Made by a program: the position numbers and the translations under genes. Of a stretch of 64,000 bases of DNA, positions 56,277 to 64,000 are shown piece by piece (position 1 is the first letter of the stretch; each line of letters begins with the position of its first letter). Location of the stretch: the NCBI RefSeq assembly GCF_046524175.1, contig NZ_JBEFZF010000001.1:372001-436000 (forward strand), read 5' to 3'. The notes beneath the pieces were generated by a model, which worked only from the letters and a program-made list of their open reading frames with translations, was not told the DNA's origin and ran no database searches. Source of the DNA: Spongiivirga sp046524175 (GTDB lineage: Bacteria; Bacteroidota; Bacteroidia; Flavobacteriales; Flavobacteriaceae).

Positions 56277-56985
56277 AGTTATACCCTTTCAAATTCCCCA
56301 TATCTAGTTCTAAAAATAATAATTGATGTGAGGCGGGCAAACGTGCACCTGATTGAACAATCTTCCAATCATCCCAACTGGCTTCGATACCTCCAATAGG
56401 AATAATTTTGACCCACATTTTATACGATTCAGGAAAACCATTGTCATTTAATTTCCATAAGTAAGAATCCCCTGGTGTTGTACCGCCGGTGGCATAGGTT
56501 ACTAATAACCCCTTAGATCCGTCTTCGTTGTGTACAATACTTCTGGTTGTACCAGAATCGAAGACCTTAAACGGAGCCACTAACCAAAAGGAATCGTTAT
56601 TAAAATAGTCAATTGCTTTTTGGATTTTTTGTTCAGCTTCTTCAGCAATTAACTTGGTTCCACTTTTGTAAACAACACTTTTTTTTGGGTGGTTTAAATT
56701 CACTTTTGCTTCAATATCATTCCAAGAAACATCAACAAGTCCAAGGTCTTTGTCCCATTTATACGTGTGTAACCCTTTGAAGGTCCATTCTAGATAGCGT
56801 GTACTTCTATAAGATGTTTGATCGACAGCTTTAAGCATTTTTTCCGCAAGTGCATCTGCTTCTGCACCTTGTTTTCCTTCCGGTAACGGTTCATGGTAGA
56901 TGAAATAGATAATTAAAGATGCAAGGATTAATAGCCCTACAAAAACGCCCAATATCTTCAAGAAAACTTTCAGTATTTTTTTCAT
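56275..56985 (-). CDS. conserved membrane-anchored protein of unknown function
   Basis: This 236-aa protein has one N-terminal membrane segment (about 9-29) followed by a soluble extracytoplasmic part (WTFKGLHTYKWDKDLGLVDVSWNDIEAKV, GTTPGDSYLWKLNDNGFPESYKMW). No domain is recognised with confidence. It lies 19 bp downstream of the gamma-glutamyltransferase gene on the same strand and is probably co-transcribed. Its stop overlaps the GCCAACT repeat. Confidence 0.75.
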   Translation of the reverse strand: MKKILKVFLKILGVFVGLLILASLIIYFIYHEPLPEGKQGAEADALAEKMLKAVDQTSYRSTRYLEWTFKGLHTYKWDKDLGLVDVSWNDIEAKVNLNHPKKSVVYKSGTKLIAEEAEQKIQKAIDYFNNDSFWLVAPFKVFDSGTTRSIVHNEDGSKGLLVTYATGGTTPGDSYLWKLNDNGFPESYKMWVKIIPIGGIEASWDDWKIVQSGARLPASHQLLFLELDMGNLKGYN

Positions 56986-57004
56986 TTATTGTGATACCTG
57001 TTTT

Positions 57005-58696
57005 TTAAAACCCGGCTGCAGCATCATCACCTCGAGGATCAGCACCACCTTCTAGTTTACCATCTTCCAGTATTAAAATAGCATCTACTTTCCCTATTAT
57101 AGGGGTACGGTTTTCGTTGATTAGATACTTTTTATCTTTTAATTCACTAAGTAATTCCGTTGAGAACGCATCTGGTTCAAAAGTGATAACATCGGGTAAC
57201 CATTGATGGTGAAAGCGAGGAGCGTTTACGGCCTCTTGCATTCCCATATCAAATTCGTGAACATTTAAAATAGTTTGTACTACCGATGTAATAATGGTTG
57301 ATCCCCCTGGAGTACCAACTACCATCCATAACTTCCCATCTTTTTCAACAATAGTGGGAGTCATGGAGCTTAACATGCGTTTTCCGGGAGCAATACTATT
57401 TGCTTCAGCTCCAATAAGCCCAAACATATTAGGCACACCCGGTTTCGAGCTAAAATCATCCATTTCATTGTTTAAAAAGAAACCTAATTCTTCACAGTAT
57501 AGTTTTGACCCATAGGCTCCGTTTAAGGTAGTTGTTACAGAAATCGCATTTCCGTATTGATCAACAATAGAGTAGTGGGTGGTTTCCATGCTTTCTGCTG
57601 TCATATTGATCGTACCATGACTGACAGATTCTGAGGTAGTAGCTGTATCAAATGAAAAAGAATCCATTCGTTCTGTTAGATAGCTTTTAGAAATCAATGC
57701 TTCGATAGGGATATCGCTAAAATCTGGATCGCCTAAAAAGAATGATCTATCGGCATAAGCTCTTCTTTCAGCTTCTGTAATTACTTGAATCGATTTAGCA
57801 GAATTATGGCCGTAATCGTCTAAGTCATAAGGCTCGATCATTTTCATGATTTGCGCAATACAAACACCACCACTTGAAGGCGGACTCATTGAGATTACTT
57901 TCATGTCATCATAATCAAAAACAACCGGTTCTCGCCATTCAGGCTTATAGTTCACTAGATCCTCTTCTGTAATTATGCCTCCCGCTTGCTGCATAAAGGC
58001 TGCCAGTTTTTTCCCGGTTTCCCCTGTGTAAAACTCCTGAGGTCCCTTATCTTTTAGTAAAGTCAATGTTTGCGCTAGTTTTGGGTATTTTATTACATCT
58101 CCCTTTTTAAAGTCCTTTGCTAAGAAGAAATTCGAGTCGTTGACAATTAAGAACTTTTCTTGCTGTGCTTTTAAACGCTTGGCCTGATTTTCTGTTACGA
58201 ATACTCCCTTATTGGCAAGATCGATTACGGGTTGAATGATATCAGCAATTGGTAGTTTACCAAATTTTTTGTGAGCCTCAAAAATACCTGCAATTCCTCC
58301 GGGAACACCAACAGCCATGGCTCCTAATGTACTTTTATCAGGTATTACATTACCTAATGAATCCAGATACATATCTCTAGAGGCCGCCAATGGTGCTTTT
58401 TCTCGATAATCAAGGCTTCCGTAACTACCATCATTCATTCTGTAAACCATAAAACCACCACCTCCTATACTACCTGCGAACGGGTATGCTACATTTAATG
58501 CCAGATCAACACCTAGCATAGCATCAAAAGCATTTCCGCCATTTTCTAAGATAGCTTGTCCGATTTTAGAGGCTTCTTCCCTTGCTGATACCACCATGGC
58601 TTTTTCGGTAATTAAACCGCGTTGAACTTTTCGCTTACAACTCGTTGTGAAGGCTACAACAAATAATAGTAGATAAAGAATCAAATTTTTTCTCAT
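57005..58696 (-). CDS. ggt: gamma-glutamyltransferase
   Basis: This 563-aa lipoprotein-type (SC at about 19-20) precursor self-cleaves at Thr372 (METTHYSIVD) into large and small subunits. Other signatures present are GSIGGGGFMVYR, SPPSSGGVCIAQI and SSMTPTIVEKDGKLWMVVGTPGGSTI. It cleaves the gamma-glutamyl bond of glutathione and related peptides in the periplasm. The length is normal. Confidence 0.93.
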   Translation of the reverse strand: MRKNLILYLLLFVVAFTTSCKRKVQRGLITEKAMVVSAREEASKIGQAILENGGNAFDAMLGVDLALNVAYPFAGSIGGGGFMVYRMNDGSYGSLDYREKAPLAASRDMYLDSLGNVIPDKSTLGAMAVGVPGGIAGIFEAHKKFGKLPIADIIQPVIDLANKGVFVTENQAKRLKAQQEKFLIVNDSNFFLAKDFKKGDVIKYPKLAQTLTLLKDKGPQEFYTGETGKKLAAFMQQAGGIITEEDLVNYKPEWREPVVFDYDDMKVISMSPPSSGGVCIAQIMKMIEPYDLDDYGHNSAKSIQVITEAERRAYADRSFFLGDPDFSDIPIEALISKSYLTERMDSFSFDTATTSESVSHGTINMTAESMETTHYSIVDQYGNAISVTTTLNGAYGSKLYCEELGFFLNNEMDDFSSKPGVPNMFGLIGAEANSIAPGKRMLSSMTPTIVEKDGKLWMVVGTPGGSTIITSVVQTILNVHEFDMGMQEAVNAPRFHHQWLPDVITFEPDAFSTELLSELKDKKYLINENRTPIIGKVDAILILEDGKLEGGADPRGDDAAAGF

Positions 58697-58735
58697 GCTG
58701 CTTGGTTAAAAGTGATAGTTTGTAATTGTCAGATT

Positions 58736-58743
58736 CAAATATA
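58736..58743 (-). promoter_or_regulatory. -7 box of ggt
   Basis: The minus strand reads TATATTTG, an exact TAnnTTTG match 39 bp before the ggt start. No TTG at standard spacing was found. Confidence 0.4.
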
Positions 58744-58865
58744 AAGATTCTCAAGGCAAAATAGCCTTAGTTATCAGTAACAAAGATCTACTTATTCTAT
58801 AGATTATTTCTATACATTAAATTAGTTAACTATGTTAATTAATTTAATATAAAGCCTTAATTTTG

Positions 58866-58898
58866 TTGTGAATGTAAAGCGATAACTACCTATTTTTG
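58866..58898 (+). promoter_or_regulatory. promoter of the class V aminotransferase gene
   Basis: TTG (58866-58868), 22 bp of spacer and TATTTTTG (58891-58898) match the Bacteroidota -33/-7 promoter pattern on both elements. The start codon follows 65 bp downstream, after a palindrome. Confidence 0.55.
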
Positions 58899-58903
58899 TA
58901 AGG

Positions 58904-58917
58904 GTAACATTTGTTAC
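58904..58917. promoter_or_regulatory. GTAACA-TT-TGTTAC palindrome near the transcription start
   Basis: A perfect 14-bp palindrome begins 5 bp after the -7 box and so would cover the transcription start. The layout fits a dimeric repressor or a Crp/Fnr-type regulator. No regulator gene is adjacent, so the binding protein is unknown. Confidence 0.45.
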
Positions 58918-58963
58918 ATATGTCTATTTCAAATAACGTTAGTTTTGGTTTAAATCTTGTTTT

Positions 58964-60463
58964 ATGGTACCGGCACAAACAAAAGAATCTGCTTCAAAAC
59001 TTGAAAAATATTTCGAGAAATTTCGTAAAAATATTATAGGGGTCAATCAGGAATTTGAATCGCCCTATGGTACTCAAAAGATAGTATATACCGATTGGAC
59101 CGCTTCTGGTCGTTTGTATAAGACTATAGAAGAGAAGATGCTTAACAAATTTGGACCTTTTGTAGCGAACACGCATACTGAAACTACCGTATCTGGTACG
59201 GCAATGACACTTGCTTATAAGGAAGCACGCAGGTTTATTAAACAACATGTAAATGCCAATGAAGATGACGTTTTAATTGTTGCAGGCAACGGTATGACAG
59301 GAGTAATCAACAAGTTTCAGCGCATATTAGGATTAAAGCTACCCGAAAATATGCGCAAGTTTACCAGCGTTCCAGATGAAATAAGACCAATCGTTTTTGT
59401 AAGTCATATGGAGCATCATTCTAATCAAACTTCCTGGTTAGAAACAATTGCTCGGGTAGTGGTAATTCCTGGTGATGAAAATGGGTTGTTTTCACTTGAA
59501 AACCTTCAAGAATTACTCGAGGAATACAAAGATCGACCTTTGAAAATAGCATCAATTACTGCTTGTAGCAATGTTACTGGTATTCAAACACCGTACCATG
59601 AAGTTGCTAAGTTAATGCATCAGCACGGGGGTGTTTGTTTTGCTGATTTTGCGTGTTCCGCACCATACGTAGAAATGAATATGCATCCTGATGATCAAGA
59701 CGCCTATTTAGATGCAATTTTCTTTTCACCACATAAATTTCTGGGAGGGCCGGGTTCTTCAGGAGTTTTAATCTTTAATAAAAAGTTGTATAAAAATATG
59801 GTTCCTGACTGCCCTGGTGGTGGAACCGTTAGTTGGACCAACCCTTGGGGAGAACATAAATATATAGATAGTATAGAAGACCGAGAAGATGGTGGTACAC
59901 CGGGGTTCCTTCAGACAATAAAAACCGCTTTAGCCATTAAGTTGAAGGAGCAAATGGGAATACACAATATTATAGAACGAGAACACGAGATATTGGATCG
60001 TTTATTTGATATTTTAGGCGAAATACCGAATCTACAAATATTGGCACCTAACCAGAAAGATCGTCTGGGGGTTTTTTCATTTTATATAGATGAACTTCAC
60101 TATAATTTGGGAGTTAAAATTCTAAATGACCGTTTTGGTATTCAAACTAGGGGAGGTTGTAGTTGCGCAGGTACTTACGGACATTATTTATTGCATGTAG
60201 ATCAGGAAACTTCACAATCTATCGTAGATCAAATTTTGATAGGTGACCTTATAAAAAAACCGGGATGGATCCGTATGTCTATTCATCCAACCATGACTTG
60301 CGAAGAGATAAAGTATGTATGCAAAAGCATCAAAACTCTCGCAGAAAATCATGAAGAATGGGCAAAAGATTATAAGTATAATCCAAGTAATAACGAATTT
60401 GAACACATAGACTTTAAAAGTGGAACGTTAGAAAAAGTAAATAGCTGGTTTAATTTAGATTAA
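58964..60463 (+). CDS. class V aminotransferase (cysteine desulfurase-like fold)
   Basis: This 499-aa PLP enzyme has the PLP-binding Lys in FFSPHKFLGGPGSSGVL, the SHMEHHSNQTSWLE stretch and a C-terminal GGCSCAGTYGHYLL loop in the position where cysteine desulfurases carry their catalytic Cys. It is longer than IscS/SufS. It may act on cysteine or a related substrate, but the exact reaction is not certain. It has its own promoter. Its end overlaps the convergent ACP phosphodiesterase-like gene by 4 bp. Confidence 0.85.
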   Translation: MVPAQTKESASKLEKYFEKFRKNIIGVNQEFESPYGTQKIVYTDWTASGRLYKTIEEKMLNKFGPFVANTHTETTVSGTAMTLAYKEARRFIKQHVNANEDDVLIVAGNGMTGVINKFQRILGLKLPENMRKFTSVPDEIRPIVFVSHMEHHSNQTSWLETIARVVVIPGDENGLFSLENLQELLEEYKDRPLKIASITACSNVTGIQTPYHEVAKLMHQHGGVCFADFACSAPYVEMNMHPDDQDAYLDAIFFSPHKFLGGPGSSGVLIFNKKLYKNMVPDCPGGGTVSWTNPWGEHKYIDSIEDREDGGTPGFLQTIKTALAIKLKEQMGIHNIIEREHEILDRLFDILGEIPNLQILAPNQKDRLGVFSFYIDELHYNLGVKILNDRFGIQTRGGCSCAGTYGHYLLHVDQETSQSIVDQILIGDLIKKPGWIRMSIHPTMTCEEIKYVCKSIKTLAENHEEWAKDYKYNPSNNEFEHIDFKSGTLEKVNSWFNLD

Positions 60464-61053
60464 CTTGCTTGTAATGCGGCCAACGTTTTTTTTGCAAACA
60501 CTATCAATTCTTCAAAAAAATTAGTGAATTCAGTTTCGAATTCTGTGTAAAACTCTTCCAATTCAATTACTGCAAAATTCATTTTGGATTTGTTTTTAGT
60601 GCGCCGATTCATTTGATGTAGAATCTTGCCAATCCCTTTTACCGTGGCATAGCTTTTTAACCAATTATCAGCGATCATATAAGGCATCATGTGCTGAATT
60701 CGCTCTGGTAGCATATCAAAATTATTTTCCAGCAAGTCATAAAAATCATTTACATAATCTTCTAATGCTATATCGCAGTATTTTTTCCAATTTTTAGCTA
60801 GAAAATGATCGTATAAAATATCTACGATAACACCGCTGTAGTGACCGTAATTTTTATGTAATCGTTTAGTGCTTTGCCGTACAATTGGATGCTTATCGGT
60901 ATAAGTATCAATTTGCCTATGCAGTAAGATTCCGTTTTGAATGGATTTAGGAAATTCCTTGTATTTCTTTCCTCGAATACTATCAGCAATGAAATTCCCA
61001 ATTTTTATGTGATCATCATTTCCGGAAAGATAGATATGAGCAAGAAAATTCAT
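60460..61053 (-). CDS. ACP phosphodiesterase-like protein (AcpH family)
   Basis: This 197-aa protein begins MNFLAHIYLSGND, the usual start of this family, and I prefer that ATG over an upstream one at 61098 that would add 15 basic residues. HD-type metal residues are seen in NFIADSIRG, LHRQIDTYTDKHP and DILYDHFLAKNW. AcpH removes phosphopantetheine from acyl carrier protein. It could in principle counter the PPTase encoded at 924, but it is a common housekeeping gene. Confidence 0.85.
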   Translation of the reverse strand: MNFLAHIYLSGNDDHIKIGNFIADSIRGKKYKEFPKSIQNGILLHRQIDTYTDKHPIVRQSTKRLHKNYGHYSGVIVDILYDHFLAKNWKKYCDIALEDYVNDFYDLLENNFDMLPERIQHMMPYMIADNWLKSYATVKGIGKILHQMNRRTKNKSKMNFAVIELEEFYTEFETEFTNFFEELIVFAKKTLAALQAS

Positions 61054-61235
61054 TGCTCTAAAGTACCGCTTTAAGTTGAAATTATGGCGTGGTTTCATGC
61101 GAAATGAAGATTTTTACTAATTAAAGTACCAAGGGATCAGCTTAAATTGTTTTAATGATTTGATCATAACTTTTTAACCTTCGGCAGAAAGCTGAACAAC
61201 ACGATAAAATGCCTTTTCGTTAGTATTCAAAGCAT

Positions 61236-61243
61236 TATCTTTG
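61236..61243 (+). promoter_or_regulatory. -7 box of the GlmM-like mutase gene
   Basis: TATCTTTG is an exact TAnnTTTG match 24 bp before the start codon. The -33 candidate (TTTC near 61215) is imperfect. Confidence 0.45.
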
Positions 61244-61267
61244 ACACGTTTTTTATAAAATTACAAT

Positions 61268-62656
61268 ATGACACTAATCAAATCGATCTCGGGAATACGA
61301 GGTACTATTGGAGGAAAGGTAAATGATAATTTAACCCCGGTTGATACTGTGAAATTTGCAGCTGCCTATGGTACATGGTTAAAAGATTATTGTAAAAAAG
61401 ACAATCCGAAAGTTGTAATCGGTCGTGATGCGCGAATTTCGGGAGAAATGATTCAAAGTTTAGTTGTAAATACACTAATAGGGCTCGGAATTGATGTTGT
61501 TGATCTAGGACTTTCTACCACACCAACAGTAGAAATTGCTGTGCCTATGGAGCATGCCGACGGAGGTATCATTCTAACAGCTAGTCACAATCCGAAGCAA
61601 TGGAATGCACTAAAACTTCTTAATGAAAAAGGAGAGTTTATCGATGGTGCTGAAGGAGCCAAGGTATTGGACATAGCTGCTAACGAAGCATTTGATTTTG
61701 CTGATGTAGATGATTTAGGTAGTGTTACTGTAAATGATCAATATATTGATATTCATATTGATGAGGTGCTAAAACTATCGCTGGTTGATGAAAATGTAAT
61801 AAAGGAAAACAAGCTAAAAGTAGTTGTTGACGGCGTGAATTCTACCGGGGGTATAGCTATTCCTAAGCTACTAAGACGTTTGGGAGTTGAGGTGATAGAG
61901 CTGTACTGCGAACCTAATGGGCATTTCCCTCATAATCCCGAACCTCTAAAAGAACATTTACAAGATATTTGTGAACTTGTGGTGAGGGAAAAAGCAGATT
62001 TTGGTATCGTTGTTGATCCCGATGTAGACCGTCTAGCTTTCATTAGTGATAATGGTGAAATGTTTGGTGAAGAATACACTTTGGTTGCCTGTGCCGACTA
62101 TGTATTAAGTAAAACACCCGGTAATACCGTATCGAATCTGTCATCATCAAGAGCCTTACGAGATATTAGTAACCAGCATGGCGGTAGTTATGAAGCTAGC
62201 GCGGTTGGAGAGGTCAATGTAGTCACCTTAATGAAGAAGAACAACGCGGTTATAGGGGGAGAAGGTAATGGCGGGATCATTTATCCAGAATCTCATTATG
62301 GTCGTGATTCGCTTGTAGGTACTGCCTTATTCTTAATGTTGCTTGCAGAAAAGAAACAGAAAGTAAGTGAAATAAGAGCTTCTTATCCTCCTTATTTTAT
62401 GAGTAAAAATAAGATTCAGCTTACTCCAGAACTTGACGTTGATGGTATTTTAGCATCGATAGCAGCCAAGTACAAGGACCAGGACATTTCTACGATTGAT
62501 GGTGTGAAGATTGATTTTCCTGAAAATTGGGTACACTTGCGTAAATCAAATACTGAACCTATTATCAGAATTTATACAGAAGCTTCGACTCAGGAAAAAG
62601 CAGATGACCTTGCGCAAAAAATAATGGGTGAAATTGCTGATGTAGCTGGGCTGTAA
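61268..62656 (+). CDS. glmM: phosphoglucosamine mutase (GlmM-like phosphohexose mutase)
   Basis: This 462-aa enzyme has the phosphoserine loop ILTASHNPKQWNALK, the metal loop VDPDVDRLAF, the sugar loop GGEGNGGII and the phosphate loop RKSNTEPIIRIYTEA. It interconverts sugar-6- and sugar-1-phosphates, most likely glucosamine for UDP-GlcNAc, the precursor used by the PglF-like route. The GlmM assignment rests on length and on the family common in Bacteroidota; a phosphomannomutase is possible. Confidence 0.88.
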   Translation: MTLIKSISGIRGTIGGKVNDNLTPVDTVKFAAAYGTWLKDYCKKDNPKVVIGRDARISGEMIQSLVVNTLIGLGIDVVDLGLSTTPTVEIAVPMEHADGGIILTASHNPKQWNALKLLNEKGEFIDGAEGAKVLDIAANEAFDFADVDDLGSVTVNDQYIDIHIDEVLKLSLVDENVIKENKLKVVVDGVNSTGGIAIPKLLRRLGVEVIELYCEPNGHFPHNPEPLKEHLQDICELVVREKADFGIVVDPDVDRLAFISDNGEMFGEEYTLVACADYVLSKTPGNTVSNLSSSRALRDISNQHGGSYEASAVGEVNVVTLMKKNNAVIGGEGNGGIIYPESHYGRDSLVGTALFLMLLAEKKQKVSEIRASYPPYFMSKNKIQLTPELDVDGILASIAAKYKDQDISTIDGVKIDFPENWVHLRKSNTEPIIRIYTEASTQEKADDLAQKIMGEIADVAGL

Positions 62657-62770
62657 ATTATTTATTGAAAATCTGCAACACTCTTAATCTACTTTAGAAT
62701 CGCATTAAGTTTTTAGTTTGTTATTCAATAACAAGAATGAGATAAATTTAAGTTGATGATTTTGATATAT

Positions 62771-63760
62771 TCAGTGTTGATGAAATCGAACTTTATTAAC
62801 AAATCCTACAATACCATCAATTAACCTTGCTGCTAAATTTGCAGTTGAACTATCTAAATCATACTCTGCATTCATTTCAGCTAAATCACAACTAATTACC
62901 TTTTTTGATTTAAATAAATACTTTAATATTGAATTTACAAAGTTTGGATCAAAACCTAATGGAGAAGGAGCGCTAACACCAGGAGCATAAGCAGATGAAA
63001 AGCCATCGAGATCGATGGTGATATATAGGTAATCAATAGTTGATAAAAAGTTTTCAAGTCGCTGCTTAATTTGTGTAATATTTTCAACGGTACATTCACT
63101 GCTCACTGCATATTGTACGTTGTATGTATTGGCAATGTCAAATAATTCTTTTGTATTCGATGCTTTCTGAATTCCCAATGCAAAATAGGATACCTTATCA
63201 AATTCATTTAGAATTTGATTAAAAGGGGTACCTGAATTCCCATTTTTCCTTACTGGCCGAAGATCAAAATGAGCATCAAAGTTGATAATCCCTATCCTAT
63301 TTTTAGGTTGATTTTTTACAAATTCATGAATTCCTTTGAAATGAGCATAAGCAATGTCATGACCGCCACCAATACCTATGGGAAAAATCTTATTCGAAAG
63401 CAGTTTGCTAATGATCATTGCAAATGCATCTTGGCAAGCTTCCAGATTATGGTCTATACACGCTACATCGCCAAAATTGGTTATTGTTTTATCAAAATGG
63501 TGATATGCTAATTTTGCTAATCGCTCTTTGATAACAGTTGGTCCATTGACCGCGCCAATTCGGCCTAAATTTCGTTGTACACCTTCATCACAGGCATATC
63601 CAATAAGTCCTATGTCTGCATTTGATAATGTATTGGTAAGTGAAGCTGGGCTGATTGCTTGATACCAATATTGAACTCCACTTTTCGGGTCCGTATTCCT
63701 CCCGGACCAGTTTTCGTTTTCACCTGATTGATATTGAATATGTAAATCTAATGGAGACAT
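62771..63760 (-). CDS. hutG: formimidoylglutamase (arginase family)
   Basis: This 329-aa ureohydrolase-fold enzyme has Mn ligands in GGGHDIAYAH, NFDAHFDLRP and ITIDLDGFSSAYAPG. It hydrolyses N-formimidoylglutamate in histidine degradation. Its start overlaps the stop of the hutI fragment by 1 bp, which supports the hut assignment over arginase. Confidence 0.88.
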   Translation of the reverse strand: MSPLDLHIQYQSGENENWSGRNTDPKSGVQYWYQAISPASLTNTLSNADIGLIGYACDEGVQRNLGRIGAVNGPTVIKERLAKLAYHHFDKTITNFGDVACIDHNLEACQDAFAMIISKLLSNKIFPIGIGGGHDIAYAHFKGIHEFVKNQPKNRIGIINFDAHFDLRPVRKNGNSGTPFNQILNEFDKVSYFALGIQKASNTKELFDIANTYNVQYAVSSECTVENITQIKQRLENFLSTIDYLYITIDLDGFSSAYAPGVSAPSPLGFDPNFVNSILKYLFKSKKVISCDLAEMNAEYDLDSSTANLAARLIDGIVGFVNKVRFHQH

Positions 63761-64000
63761 TATTGTTCAATTCCGTTTAAAAACACTTTATCAATCAAAT
63801 TAGAGCCAAAGGAATAGGGTATATAGTCGTATGAACTGATGGGTTTCGTTACGATCAAATTTGCCTTTTTTCCTTTGGTAATGCTTCCAACATCATTTTC
63901 TAATCCCATCGCGTATGCACCGTTAATGGTAGCTGCATTTATGGCTTCTTCAGGAGTCATATTCATTTTTATACAGGCAGCAGATATCACAAAATTCATA
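63760..64000 (-). CDS. hutI: imidazolonepropionase, C-terminal part (5' end beyond window)
   Basis: The last about 80 residues of the protein are visible (MTPEEAINAATINGAYAMGL, GSITKGKKANLIV, IPYSFGSNLIDKVFLNG), the C-terminal end of the amidohydrolase fold of HutI. The frame is open to the right edge. It is followed directly by hutG, so a hutI-hutG transcript is likely. Confidence 0.85.
   Translation of the reverse strand, partial: MNFVISAACIKMNMTPEEAINAATINGAYAMGLENDVGSITKGKKANLIVTKPISSYDYIPYSFGSNLIDKVFLNGIEQ

Noticed and set aside
60460..61098. Upstream start at 61098 for the AcpH-like gene
   Set aside because: The added 15 residues are basic and not conserved in the family, which starts MNFLAH.

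Overview
The window looks like a chromosomal segment of a marine-type flavobacterium (Bacteroidota, probably Flavobacteriaceae). The evidence is low GC content, several Bacteroidota-type -7 boxes (TAnnTTTG), and a housekeeping block (tpx, dgkA, ftsK, lolA, an LptF/G permease, ribB) in an order I associate with that family. Genus cannot be read from the sequence.

The left 13.5 kb is a minus-strand biosynthetic cluster. It contains a SAM methyltransferase, a 2220-aa A-PCP-KS-AT-ACP-aminotransferase hybrid, a 1335-aa C-A-PCP-TE NRPS and an Sfp-type phosphopantetheinyl transferase. Read in order, it should load an amino acid, extend it with one malonyl unit, transaminate the beta-keto group, couple the result to a second amino acid and release it. 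All key active-site residues I checked are present. The edge gene at the far left is an SGNH-type hydrolase that enters from outside the window.

From 13.75 to 20.06 kb, divergent from that cluster, lies a plus-strand run of seven genes: an unrecognised GNAT-like protein, a free-standing amino-acid adenylating enzyme, its own carrier protein, a FemAB-like acyltransferase, an ATP-grasp ligase, a HAD phosphatase and a NeuD-like hexapeptide acetyltransferase. I infer that it makes an activated acyl or aminoacyl group and attaches it to a sugar. An MBOAT/SGNH O-acylation pair (20.05-22.46 kb) follows on the minus strand. Then come sugar-nucleotide and export genes (DegT aminotransferase, PglF-like dehydratase, Wza-like, Wzc-like, CpsB-like phosphatase; 22.8-29.8 kb). 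Together these form an exopolysaccharide or capsule locus in which acyl decoration appears to be a major theme.

From 29.9 to 35.4 kb is a TetR-controlled operon: TetR, a small secreted protein, an ABC exporter whose ATPase motifs are badly degraded, HlyD and TolC. A pair of matching palindromes sits on the tetR promoter. Small regulators and metabolic genes follow (WYL regulator, VOC protein, DUF2911/TPR protein, FMN-binding lipoprotein). A tRNA-Ser(UGA) follows, with a 15-bp copy of its 3' end about 170 bp away.

The right part (39.7-64 kb) is mostly ordinary core metabolism and cell-envelope genes: a TSUP transporter, a nitroreductase, a thioredoxin-like protein, a second DegT aminotransferase, the ribB-to-tpx block, a GltB-like protein, an M20 peptidase, a UvrD/PcrA helicase, gamma-glutamyltransferase, a class V aminotransferase, an ACP phosphodiesterase-like protein, a GlmM-like mutase and the hutG-hutI histidine degradation genes, the last running off the right edge. 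No insertion sequence, integrase, rRNA or CRISPR array was seen.
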